Positions 54,515-63,000 of a stretch of DNA of 64,000 nucleotides are shown one piece after another. The first letter of the stretch is position 1; every line of letters starts with the position of its first letter. Source of the DNA: Hormoscilla sp. GM7CHS1pb (GTDB lineage: Bacteria; Cyanobacteriota; Cyanobacteriia; Cyanobacteriales; Desertifilaceae); assembly GCA_014323675.1 (NCBI GenBank), contig JACONN010000006.1, positions 62,001-126,000 on the forward strand, read 5' to 3'. Below the pieces are notes generated by a model. The model was not told the origin of the DNA, made no database searches, and was given only the letters and a program-made list of their open reading frames with translations. The position numbers and the translations under genes were made by a program.

Positions 54515-56095
54515 ATGCTGCTTGATGCTCGACTGCTGCTATTTTACCAACGCTGTAACCGGCGTGCTTTTCTCGATGTTTATGAAGACCCATCGAGACA
54601 AGACCAAGCCAGTGACTATCTGCACAAACTGATGCGCGATAGTTGGGAGCACCACCAAACTGTTCTCAATGAGTGGAATTATCACCAAATCAAGTATATC
54701 CGTGAAGATTGGCAAGCTGGAGCTGATGCAACAAGGGAGTTAATGCTTCAAGGGGTTGACTGCATTCACAAAGGAGTGCTCTTATACCCTGACGATCGGG
54801 GAGTGACCCTGCTGAGTAGGCCAGACTTGCTGGTAAAATGCTCTACTTCCACCGTTCCGGAAAAATCGGACTTGGGTGCTTGGAGTTACATCCCTCACCA
54901 AATCAAACTGGGTAAGCGTCCGAAGCTGGATTATCAGATTGTAGCAGCGTTTCATGCCTGGGTGTTGGCACAAGTGCAAGGTTTGATGCCGGAAACTTCA
55001 ATCCTTATTCTACGAGGTAGAAGTGACTATCAGGTAAATCTGGCAAAACTGCAGGATCGGTTTCTCCAGACCCTCAACGCCTGTATCCAGATGTTATTGT
55101 CCCGGACAGAACCAGAGGTGTTTATCTCCCGCCAGCGCTGCAATCTCTGTCGCTGGTATAGCAGCTGCTATGCAACTGCTAAGTCTGAACTTCATTTGTC
55201 CCTGTTGGCTGGAGTGAGTCAATCGCGCTATGATGATTTGCAAACTCTGGGGCTGACGACTACCGAATCGCTTTCGGCTGTAGATCCGGCGGTGCTGGAA
55301 CCGGTGTGGTCCAGGCCGATCGCTCAGCAGTTAGTGCTGCAAGCGAAATCAACTCTTACGGGGAAGGCCCTGGTCAAGTCCGACTTGACCTTGTTGCCAG
55401 TAGCCCCAGTAGAAATATACTTTGATATAGAGGCAGAACCACAGCTGCATCTGGATTATTTGCTGGGGCTGTTGGTGGTCGATCGCTCTTCGGGAACAGA
55501 CCGGTTTTATCCATTGCTAGCAGAACAACCGGCTGATGAGCAGTTAATTTGGGAACAGTTTCTTGAGTTAGTCTGGCGCTACCCGTCCGCTCCCATTTTC
55601 CATTTCTGCGATTATGAAGTCAAGACCGTGAGGCGGTTAGCAAGGCGCTATCAGACAGCAGCACCCCAGTGGGAACCCCTAATCACAAGGTTGGAGGACG
55701 TACATCAGTTAGTCACTCAAGGGGCGATCCTACCGGTGGAAAGCTACTCCCTGAAGTCGATCGCCCGTTGGGTAGGGTTTGAGTGGCGGGACTCCGATGC
55801 CAGTGGCGCCCAGAGTCTATACTGGTACGACCAGTGGCAGAAAACGGGCGATCGGGCTTTCTGTGAGGCGATCGTTCGCTACAATGAAGATGACTGTCGG
55901 GCCACCCAGCGGGTAAAAGACTGGTTATGGACTTTCCTGAGAGAGAAACGGACTGATACGCTTGCCGACTATAACCAAGTCTCGCTCAATCCCGCTGAGT
56001 TGGGCAATTCGGGGGAAATAGCCCCAGCGTTGGAAGTTAAACTTGGAGAAGAGCCGCAAACTGGGCTGATTATGGGCGAAAATCAAGGCAACTAA
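54515..56095 (+). CDS. TM0106-type RecB-like/RNase H-like nuclease
   Basis: A 526-residue predicted nuclease. The N-terminal half has a RecB-like part (FYQRCNRRAFLDVYEDP, HYQIVAAFHAWVL-like region, and Cys residues in RQRCNLCRWYSSCYATAK that may bind an Fe-S cluster). The C-terminal half is an RNase H-like 3'-5' exonuclease-type domain (EIYFDIEAEPQLHLDYLLGL with first acids, FHFCDYEVKTVRRLARRY, SYSLKSIARWVGFEW, IVRYNEDDCRATQRV). All acidic blocks are intact. Function in vivo is unknown; DNA repair or RNA processing are guesses. Its 3' end overlaps a GNAT gene on the other strand by 171 bases. Confidence 0.9.
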   Translation: MLLDARLLLFYQRCNRRAFLDVYEDPSRQDQASDYLHKLMRDSWEHHQTVLNEWNYHQIKYIREDWQAGADATRELMLQGVDCIHKGVLLYPDDRGVTLLSRPDLLVKCSTSTVPEKSDLGAWSYIPHQIKLGKRPKLDYQIVAAFHAWVLAQVQGLMPETSILILRGRSDYQVNLAKLQDRFLQTLNACIQMLLSRTEPEVFISRQRCNLCRWYSSCYATAKSELHLSLLAGVSQSRYDDLQTLGLTTTESLSAVDPAVLEPVWSRPIAQQLVLQAKSTLTGKALVKSDLTLLPVAPVEIYFDIEAEPQLHLDYLLGLLVVDRSSGTDRFYPLLAEQPADEQLIWEQFLELVWRYPSAPIFHFCDYEVKTVRRLARRYQTAAPQWEPLITRLEDVHQLVTQGAILPVESYSLKSIARWVGFEWRDSDASGAQSLYWYDQWQKTGDRAFCEAIVRYNEDDCRATQRVKDWLWTFLREKRTDTLADYNQVSLNPAELGNSGEIAPALEVKLGEEPQTGLIMGENQGN

Positions 56096-56442
56096 GGTAT
56101 TCAGACCCAGTGCGGGACCGGTGCTAATTGCCTGGGAGAGCAGTTTATGTCCCAGACCACGGCGTTGAAAGCTAGGGTCAAGATAAATGCTAATCTCAGC
56201 AGTGGCATCATAGGCAGCACGGCCAGAGAAGAAGGATTGAAAACTCAGCCACCCAGCAATGTTACCCTCTAGTTCTATCACCCACAGGGGCGAGTGGTAG
56301 GAGAATGGTCCGAGTACCAGGCCATGCGGTCTTTAACGGACACCGGTTCTAGGTCAGCAGTAGCCAGTCGTCCGGGAATGGCGCAATTATAGATCTCGAC
56401 AATTCTCGGCAGGTCAGCTTCACAGGCATCGCGGATAAACAT
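55925..56442 (-). pseudogene. GNAT acetyltransferase (phosphinothricin/Pat-like), frameshifted
   Basis: ATG at 56442 gives MFIRDACEADLPRIVEIYNC, the usual N-terminus of Pat/Bar-like N-acetyltransferases, then VSVKDRMAWYSDHSPTTRP. At GGGG on the plus strand (56287-56290) one base is missing. Restoring it gives RPLWVIELEGNIAGWLSF and joins the main frame with the acetyl-CoA loop PSFQRRGLGHKLLSQAI and ALIFAHNQPSLRLFSKFNFQ. The extended C-terminal tail overlaps the nuclease gene; the family usually ends near IVGKRI. Confidence 0.82.
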
Positions 56443-56566
56443 AAATGGCTAAAAGTCTTATATCTTCAGGGTTCCAGAGCATTTTCAAATAAAATTTGAA
56501 ATTTTTGGGAAAAAAGGGTTGACAAACGCCAGGTTGATATAGCAGAATAGAGAAGGTTACGAAATT

Positions 56567-56640
56567 GGGACTGTAGTTCAATTGGTTAGAGCACCGCCCT
56601 GTCACGGCGGAAGTTGCGGGTTCGAGCCCCGTCAGTCCCG
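56567..56640 (+). tRNA. tRNA-Asp (anticodon GTC)
   Basis: Cloverleaf with acceptor GGGACTG/CAGTCCC, D-arm TTCAATTGGTTAGAG, anticodon stem CCGCC/GGCGG with loop CTGTCAC (anticodon GTC), and T-arm GCGGGTTCGAGCCCCGT. The discriminator base is G, as expected for Asp. No CCA is encoded. Confidence 0.97.
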
Positions 56641-56737
56641 TTCCCAGCAGAGATAGCGTAGAACTGGCGTCCCGCCTGTCCGTCTACCGTTCCGGAAAAA
56701 TCGGCGTAGGACTTGTCCCGCTTGTCCGGAGGTTTGT

Positions 56738-56920
56738 ATGGCGAGGTTTGGGACCAGAAAAATTATGTTGAAAACCTCAATGGCGAGGTTTGGAACCGGA
56801 AAATCCATGTTGAAAACCTCAATGGCGAGGTTTGGAACCGGAAAATCCATGTTGAAAACCTCAATAGCGAGGTCCGGAGGCGGAAAAATCATGTTGAAAA
56901 CCTCAATGGCGAGGTCCGGA
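56738..56920. repeat. 42-bp tandem repeat (about 4.4 units)
   Basis: Unit ATGGCGAGGTTTGGAACCGG followed by AAAATCCATGTTGAAAACCT and CA (42 bases, 14 codons) repeats four times with small changes. Because the unit is a multiple of three and lacks stops, frames stay open on both strands (for example repeated EVWNRKIHVENLNG). I regard these as by-products of the repeat rather than a proven protein gene. Confidence 0.9.
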
Positions 56921-56958
56921 GAGCGTAGGGCGGGCGGATCGCCTGCCAGCGTAGGAAA

Positions 56959-57084
56959 GCACTAAAGTGCTTACTACAAACCCGCAAGCACTAAAGTGCT
57001 TACTACGAACCCGCAAGCACTTTAGTGCTTACTACGAACCCGCAAGCACTTTAGTGCTTACTACGAACCCGCAAGCACTTTAGT
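56959..57084. repeat. 29-bp tandem palindromic repeat (about 4.3 units)
   Basis: Unit GCACTTTAGTGCTTACTACG plus AACCCGCAA, each with a GCACTTTAGTGC hairpin. The last unit is cut within the palindrome exactly where the P450 fragment begins (57085), so the repeat marks a rearrangement junction. No spacers, so not a CRISPR array. Confidence 0.9.
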
Positions 57085-57391
57085 GGGCTGGCAATGGTTT
57101 CACCTGCCGTATCCCACCGATTGCCAGACTGTTTCCATTTTCCTAACCGCTATGACCCCGATCGCTTTACTCCCGAACGGGCAGAAGACCGCAAATCTCC
57201 CTATACACTCATCGGTTTTGGTGGCGGCAGACATCGTTGCATCGGTCAAGCATTTGCTTACCAACAGGTTAAGGTAATTTGGACTGTGTTGCTGCGGCAG
57301 TTTGAGCTGGAGTTAGTGCATCAAAACTATGAACCAGATTACAGCACCTTTGTTGTCGGTCCCCGCCAACCTTGCTTAATACGGTATAGAC
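57085..57391 (+). pseudogene. Duplicated 3' fragment of the CYP51-like P450 gene
   Basis: About 307 bases nearly identical to 62199-62505 of the full gene, encoding the part from AMVSPAV to GPRQPCLIRYRR, including the heme loop FGGGRHRCIGQ. Identity ends after TATAGAC, which is precisely the position where the group II intron enters the full-length gene. Beyond it the sequence differs and soon meets the reverse-strand intron fragment. It has no promoter or 5' part. Confidence 0.9.
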
Positions 57392-57399
57392 GTAAATAT

Positions 57400-57827
57400 A
57401 AACCAACCGGTTTACTTCGTTCCTACAAATGATTGGTTGTAACCTTAGATGGATTCCATGTGCCGGGTTTATTGTCAGTGCTTATTGGTCGGGTGAAGAT
57501 CCGCCAATGACCAGTATCCTTTCCCTTTTTGGGCCAGTGTGTAAGCCTTATTCCACTGGTTCTTAATGACGACACTACAAATCTTCGCTTTATGCTCACC
57601 ATAGTCACTTGCTCGACGATAACCGGTTTAGGCTACCAGTCAGTGCGCCTTTCCTTCCCGCTTCACGGATTGATGCCATCTCTACCGTGGGGAGGGTGCT
57701 GTCACTCCTGCAGAGTCGGGGTGGGCTTTCACTACCATCATCTGTAAGTTCTCGGGGCCAATGTTACTCCGGTAGCAGTCTCCTTTATTGAAACGTGTCA
57801 AGTCAATTTATCCTAAACGAATCGCAC
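57400..57827 (-). mobile_element. 5' fragment of a group II intron related to the ndhO intron
   Basis: The 5' end GTGCGATTCGTTTAG (57827) matches the start of the intron at 17476, and the following 400 bases align with its domain I region (GTGAAAGCCCACCCC, GGCATCAATCCGTGAAGCGG, GAACGAAGTAAACC). It stops near 57400, with no reverse transcriptase or domain V. The upstream exon is an FmdB-like gene. Confidence 0.88.
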
Positions 57828-58079
57828 CTTCACAGGTAGGACAAAGCATTGGCGGCGTTGCACATTTTGGGGATGATAGTTGTCAGTTGTCAGTTGTCAG
57901 TTGTTAGTTGTCAGTTGTCACTTATCATTATTAACTATTGCGAACGCCGATAACAATCTTCGACCGCGAGGTTATCATCCCGTCGTTGTGCAACGCCGCA
58001 TTTGCTTTCCCGCTTCTGCTAAGGCTATCCATTGCTCGAAAATACCACAATTATCGCACTTAAACTCGTAAAGCGGCAC
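57828..58079 (-). pseudogene. FmdB-family zinc-ribbon gene broken by a MITE and an intron fragment
   Basis: GTG at 58079, with RBS GGAGGT at good distance, reads PLYEFKCDNCGIFEQWIALA and AEAGKQM. After removal of the MITE-like insert it continues LCPTCEG to the intron 5' end at 57827. The CxxC...CxxC zinc ribbon is complete, but the C-terminus lies beyond the truncated intron and is not found. FmdB-like proteins are small putative regulators of unknown role. Confidence rests on the start, RBS and Cys pattern. Confidence 0.8.
57854..57997. mobile_element. MITE variant D (144 bp)
   Basis: Ends GGCGTTGCACATTTTGGGG and the inverse ATCATCCCGTCGTTGTGCAACGCC share the terminal sequence of the 113-base family, but the interior differs (AGTTGTCAGTTGTC units, TTCGACCGCGAGG). 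The flanks GCATTGGC (57846-57853) and GCATTTGC (57998-58005) are a 7/8 match, a decayed target duplication. It sits inside the FmdB-like reading frame. Confidence 0.8.
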
Positions 58080-58693
58080 TAATGTTTACCTCCAAGGTAG
58101 CATTTACGTGGGCAAAATACCGAAATTAGTCAAAATTTGCTAAAATCGCCTTGTTATTTACCCCCAAATAGCATTTTGGCGGAGAAAATTACCCAAAATG
58201 GCTGTCAGAGAGGTAGAATTTTTTATAGGTAGCAACTTGAGTTACTTAATTTGATGACAGCGATGTACATGTTGATATAATACAAATAACGAGGGGATTA
58301 AGATTGTGTTTGCTCAGAGCTGACACCAATTGCAACTAGAGGCAGAGCCTCCAGAGTTTCGTTACCAGGCCGGATCCTGGTAACGAGTATGCCAGTAATC
58401 ACTGAAAGCAAATACTGTCCTGACGGTAAGCTGTCATGCATCTAAACTGCATATTTTGCTATCGAATAAAATCGTGGCAACCCTGCACCCACGTCAGTTC
58501 GACAGTTGTTAGTTGTCAGTAGTCAGTAGTCACAAGTCATTATCAGCTATTGCTCGCGCCCTGCTGACAAGATTCGACCGCGAGGTTATCATCCCGGAGT
58601 TGTGCAACGCCGGTAGTGGAAGTTAAGCTGCGCCGCAAGCACTTAGTAATAAAGGCTGGTTAGTGAGAATACACCAGCTCCCGAATCAATTAA
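58080..58693. other. Spacer with MITE and palindrome fragments
   Basis: No gene supported. It includes a CGTTACCAGGCCGGATCCTGG palindrome ending GTAACG (58358-58386). The 3' end of a MITE D-like element (58505-58611: TTCGACCGCGAGGTTATCAT then TGTGCAACGCC) is present, but its other end is not recognisable. Confidence 0.5.
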
Positions 58694-58954
58694 TCAGTAC
58701 CTAAAGCCCCACGCCGCTGTCGAGCGAGATCCACCGAAAACCTTATCTGTTCTGGATTTCCAGCGCTGATTTTCGTCGAACTCACGTTGCACCCATAAGC
58801 GCTTCAGCGAGAATGGCCAACGCATGACTATGCAATTTAAATGCATCACAGCAAAACAGGTCAATACACAAATTATTTGGGTTTGCAGAGAGCAGTTATC
58901 TTTACCTTTACTCTCAACTCCATATCTTGCCACTCCCACACTTTCCTGATGCAC
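58694..58954 (-). CDS. Open frame of doubtful status
   Basis: An 86-codon frame between the spacer repeats and the Rieske gene: MHQESVGVARYGVESKGKDN, then a hydrophobic part around IICVLTCFAVMHLNCIVM. It begins six bases after the Rieske stop on the same strand but has no clear RBS or family resemblance. It could be the downstream leader of the transcript or decayed coding DNA. Confidence 0.25.
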   Translation of the reverse strand: MHQESVGVARYGVESKGKDNCSLQTQIICVLTCFAVMHLNCIVMRWPFSLKRLWVQREFDENQRWKSRTDKVFGGSRSTAAWGFRY

Positions 58955-58960
58955 AAACGG

Positions 58961-60076
58961 CTACTTTGAACAGGTCTTAGCCAAGTGTTCTTCCCACTTA
59001 CGAATCGTTAGTAACTGGAACAAATGCACTGCTGGGTTCAGCTCAATGATGGGTGCATTGAAGTGAGTCTCATACCCCTGTTGTTCTGCTTCGACTGCAA
59101 TCCCATCTTGGCTTAGAAGTGGCTTAATCAAAAGTGGATTAGCAATTTTAAGGACGAGAGTCATCAGCCATTGGGGAATTCGTACTTGTGTAAAGGGGAT
59201 TTTGAGTGCATCGAAATAGAATAAAAAAAAGGTGCGAGTCGTTCGTTCGTCAATCGGTAAAATAAAGCACCAATGTTTGATTTTGCTGTCTGTATTTGAC
59301 CATTGGTAGGGATACTCATAACAAAGTTTCATGGAATTGGTATTAACCCGTTTGCGGTCAACAAATAGCCCAGAAACTTTACCCGTCCCAACTTTGGTGT
59401 CGTAACTGACGAAAACCCTATCTCCCTGTTCCTCGCACTTGGTCAACTTGGCATCAGTGAAGGGGCGATACTGGCGATGCAGATAAGCGTGGGTAAAATC
59501 ACTGACATTATCAATAATCATCGAGTGGTGCGCTTTCCAAGTAAAATCAAGTGGTACGCAGGCCCAACGGTCTTTTCCTTCTAGATCAGGGATATCAGGA
59601 ATCTGTCTCTTGTCAGCTAATGTAGAGTCACCTGGGAAAATCCAAATCAGCCCGTAGCGGACTTTCACCGGATAGATACCGATCTTACAGACTGGCATGG
59701 GTTTATCAAAAAGATCGTGCGGAATATCAACAACTTTTCCTTCTTGATTGTAACCCCAGCCATGATAACAACAGACCAGGCGATCGCCCTCTACTTGACC
59801 TAAAGAAAGTTTCAGTTGACGGTGGGCACAGCGGTTTTTTAAGGCTACTAACTGACCATTTTGTCCGCGATACAGCGCAATGGAAGTCTTCCAAAACTTC
59901 ACCTCAATTACCTGTCCTGGCTTAAGGGCACGGTCATACTCAACGGGGTACCAGTAATCTGGATTCATTCCCGCTGCACGCACTTTTTGGCGGCGATTTT
60001 TCGCCTCACTAAATGAGGGGGGACGACCTTGCGGTGATGTAGATACTTGCTGGTGATTCTCTGTCAATGTACTCAT
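58961..60076 (-). CDS. Rieske-type non-heme iron oxygenase
   Basis: A 371-residue oxygenase alpha-subunit-like protein. The Rieske [2Fe-2S] motif is CAH (C83, H85) plus CCYHGWGY (C102, H105). The mononuclear iron site is DNVSDFTHAYLH with two His. No large C-terminal membrane segment is clear, though residues 318-333 are hydrophobic. Resemblance is to ring-hydroxylating and sterol- or terpenoid-type Rieske enzymes rather than to pheophorbide oxygenases. It begins 15 bases after the second P450 exon, so it should be in the same transcript. A C-4 demethylase-like or other isoprenoid oxidation role is inference. Confidence 0.9.
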   Translation of the reverse strand: MSTLTENHQQVSTSPQGRPPSFSEAKNRRQKVRAAGMNPDYWYPVEYDRALKPGQVIEVKFWKTSIALYRGQNGQLVALKNRCAHRQLKLSLGQVEGDRLVCCYHGWGYNQEGKVVDIPHDLFDKPMPVCKIGIYPVKVRYGLIWIFPGDSTLADKRQIPDIPDLEGKDRWACVPLDFTWKAHHSMIIDNVSDFTHAYLHRQYRPFTDAKLTKCEEQGDRVFVSYDTKVGTGKVSGLFVDRKRVNTNSMKLCYEYPYQWSNTDSKIKHWCFILPIDERTTRTFFLFYFDALKIPFTQVRIPQWLMTLVLKIANPLLIKPLLSQDGIAVEAEQQGYETHFNAPIIELNPAVHLFQLLTIRKWEEHLAKTCSK

Positions 60077-60091
60077 ATTTGATTATTAAAA

Positions 60092-63000
60092 TTAATCTGG
60101 TTTAGGTTGGGGTCGAGCCCGGAGTCGCCTCCAGACCCTCCCTTTCAAAACCGGACTTGCACCTTTCAATGCATCCGGCTCCTGGTTAACGGTCCCTTTT
60201 CCTGGGCAGACGGTGCCTCTCCCTATCCTTATCTCATGAAATGGCGTTGCACATTTTGGGGATGATGCCTACGCATGCACATAACTTAAACTGGCTTGTA
60301 GTCTAGGTTTAAGACTTCTGCAACTATGCCCATCATCCCGTAATTGTGCAACGCCCATGAAATTTCACCCTTCTGTGGTTATGCATAAGTTGCAGATTAC
60401 TTTAATGCCTGGCTCCGGGGGGTTCGTGCGGGGAAAAGTAAACAAAACCCGTTGGTTGGGGTCGAGCTAGTACTCGCGTACCAACCCTCCCTTTCAAAAC
60501 CGGACTTGCGGCTTTCACTGCAGGAGGCTCCTGGTTGGTGGTCCCAAGACATGGGTGGACAATGGTTGAGTTACCTCTCCCTGCCTTGTCTTGTGAGGTT
60601 TCGTCCTTTCGTGGTTGTCCGTATCTCGGATGATTTAGTGCCTGGCACCGGAGGGTTTGTGCGGGAAAAAGTAGTAAAAACCCGTTGACTGCACTCAAAA
60701 CTAACATTTAGCCGTATCTAGGGCCCCTTATCTTTATTACCTGGCCGAGGTCTTCATCCACCATGTATACCAAAACCACCTTTCTGGCTCTTACTATCCA
60801 TCGCTGGTCAGCAGGTGACCTTACATAGGTGCTTGGTTCCGTACCATTTTGAGACTAATATTCCCTTGACTTCCCACCATATCCGTCCTACGTCAGCATA
60901 TCCTAAGCATTACCCTAGGCCTTGGCTTTTTAGGACATCCCTCCACTGTTGGCTTTCGCCATCTAACTTATTCCCTGGTCGGTTAATCGTCTAATGAGAA
61001 CGGTTTTGCCGGTCCATGAATTGCCCAACAGAGGTTATAACGTTCCGTATAATCCATATGATGCTTTTAGGCCTCTGCAATACCCCGGGAGGATTTTTGT
61101 GATACGGAATAACCATGCATAACAGCTATTCACACCTACCCTTGCCTTTTGGCTCCAGCGCATACAGCCTTATTTCGCTGGTCTAAATTGACGAGGCTTA
61201 TACAGATTCACTCATCGTTAACCTTGAGCATCTAACAAGCGCGGCGTGAGGGCGATAGCTGCCAGATTGCCTACATTTAAGTCCCTGCTCTCCACCGCCG
61301 GTGATGTCACTCCGCAGCAGTTGGGACCGGTGTACCTTCCGTATCCGAAGGATGGGGTTTGAACCCACAAGGATTACACAGTTTATCGGCTAATGATACC
61401 GACTTTGGCTGTCACACGTCACAATGAACTTGCTTACGCCCCTTAGTTCCGCACTATGCACTCAAAACTAACATTTGGCTGTATCTAGAGCCCCATACTT
61501 TATTACCTGGCCGAGGTCTTTCATCCACCGTGTAGACTTTTGACATCTCTTTAAGCTCTTGCCACCGTATAGATGGTAGGTGACTTTACTGGGATGCCTA
61601 GTTCCGTACCCTTTGAGGTTACTATCTCCCTTGATTTCCCGCTATATCCGTCCTACGTCTGCATATCCTAAGCATTACCCTAGGCTTTGGCTTTTTAGGA
61701 CATCCCTCCCCAGTCCGCTTTCGCTTAACATCTAACTTGTCCAAGGGGACTGCTGGACTGAGGTTATAACGTTCCGTAAAATCAATTATTGATACCTTTA
61801 GACCTCTGCTACTATCCCGGGGGGATTATGCAATACGGAATAACCAGTAATCAAAGTTATTCGCTCCCACCCTATCCTTTTGGATCCAGCGAACAGCCTT
61901 ATTACGCTGGTTTAGATTAACGAGACTTAAACAGATTCATTCATTAATCATGGGTATCTAACAAGCGCGGAGTTTCCGGTTTAGGCTACCAGATATCCTA
62001 CATTTGAGTCCTTGCTCTCCACCACCAGTGATGTCACTCTGTAGCAGTTAGGACCGGTGCAACCTCTTGTCGTATTCGGAGGGTAGGGTTTGGACCTACT
62101 TAGATTTCACAGTTCCCTGGCAAATGAGACCAGTTTGGGCTGTCACAAGATGGCTAATGGAACCACCAATTTCGCTTACACCCGAACGTTTCGCACACGT
62201 CTATACCGTATTAAGCAAGGTTGGCGGGGACCGACAACAAAGGTGCTGTAATCTGGTTCATAGTTTTGATGCACTAATTCCAGCTCAAACTGCCGCAGCA
62301 ACACAGTCCAAATTACCTTAACCTGTTGGTAAGCAAATGCTTGACCGATGCAACGATGTCTGCCGCCACCAAAACCGATGAGTGTATAGGGAGCTTTGCG
62401 GTCTTCTGCCCGTTCGGGAGTAAAGCGATCGGGGTCATAGCGGTTAGGAAAATGGAAACAGTCTGGCAATCGGTGGCATACGGCAGGTGAAACCATTGCC
62501 AGCCCCCCTGCCCGAACTTGATAACCATTATATTCAAAGTCACGCAATATTTTCCGTATCAACATGATTAAAGGCGGTCGCAATCGTTCTGCTTCTTTAA
62601 TCGATCGCTCCAATACTACCAGTTGCCGCAACCCCTCAAGAGAAAAGGTTTCCCTAGGACCGAAAACGGCTTGCTGTTCGGCCATAATCCCTGGTAGATA
62701 TTGCGGATGCTGCAACAGTAAAATTCCCGTCCAGGCAGCCAACACCGCACTGGTATGCTGACCGGCAAAGAGTAGAGTCAGCAATAAACCTGTAATATTA
62801 TCTTCAGATAAAGCCGTGCCATCGGCATAACGAGCAGTCATCAAGGCTTGCAAAAAATCTTCCCCCTCATTTCCTTCGGCTCTTCGATTAGCGATAATTG
62901 GCGAAATTAGTTCCACCATCCGCACGCGAGCTTTGTCCCGTCGTCGAAAAGAAGGTAAAGGTAAATAGGGTTGAAAAAAAGCTAATAGATTAATGCCGCC

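Larger units (their letters stand above)
60106..62198 (-). mobile_element. Outer ORF-less group II intron containing a second intron and a MITE (twintron)
   Basis: The 5' end is GTGTGCG at 62198, directly after exon CGGTATAGAC. The 3' end is CGACCCCAAC at 60106, before exon CTAAACCAG. Domain V is at 60147-60181 (GAGCCGGATG...CCGGTTTT). The body aligns with the inner intron over most of its length. It is interrupted by the inner intron (60455-61454) and MITE copy C (60243-60355). Without these it would be about 972 bases. No reverse transcriptase frame exists, so mobility and splicing help must come from elsewhere. Confidence 0.87.

Noticed and set aside
56713..56965. Repetitive open frames (EVWNRKIHVENLNG) as a protein gene
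   Set aside because: They arise because a 42-base unit without stops stays open in several frames on both strands, and no RBS or family support was seen.
56959..57084. Regular 29-base repeats resembling a CRISPR array
   Set aside because: The units are contiguous palindromes with no unique spacers, and no cas gene is in the window.
60452..62321. Plus-strand open frames of about 80 codons in this interval
   Set aside because: They run antisense to the nested introns and the P450 3' end and show no protein family features.
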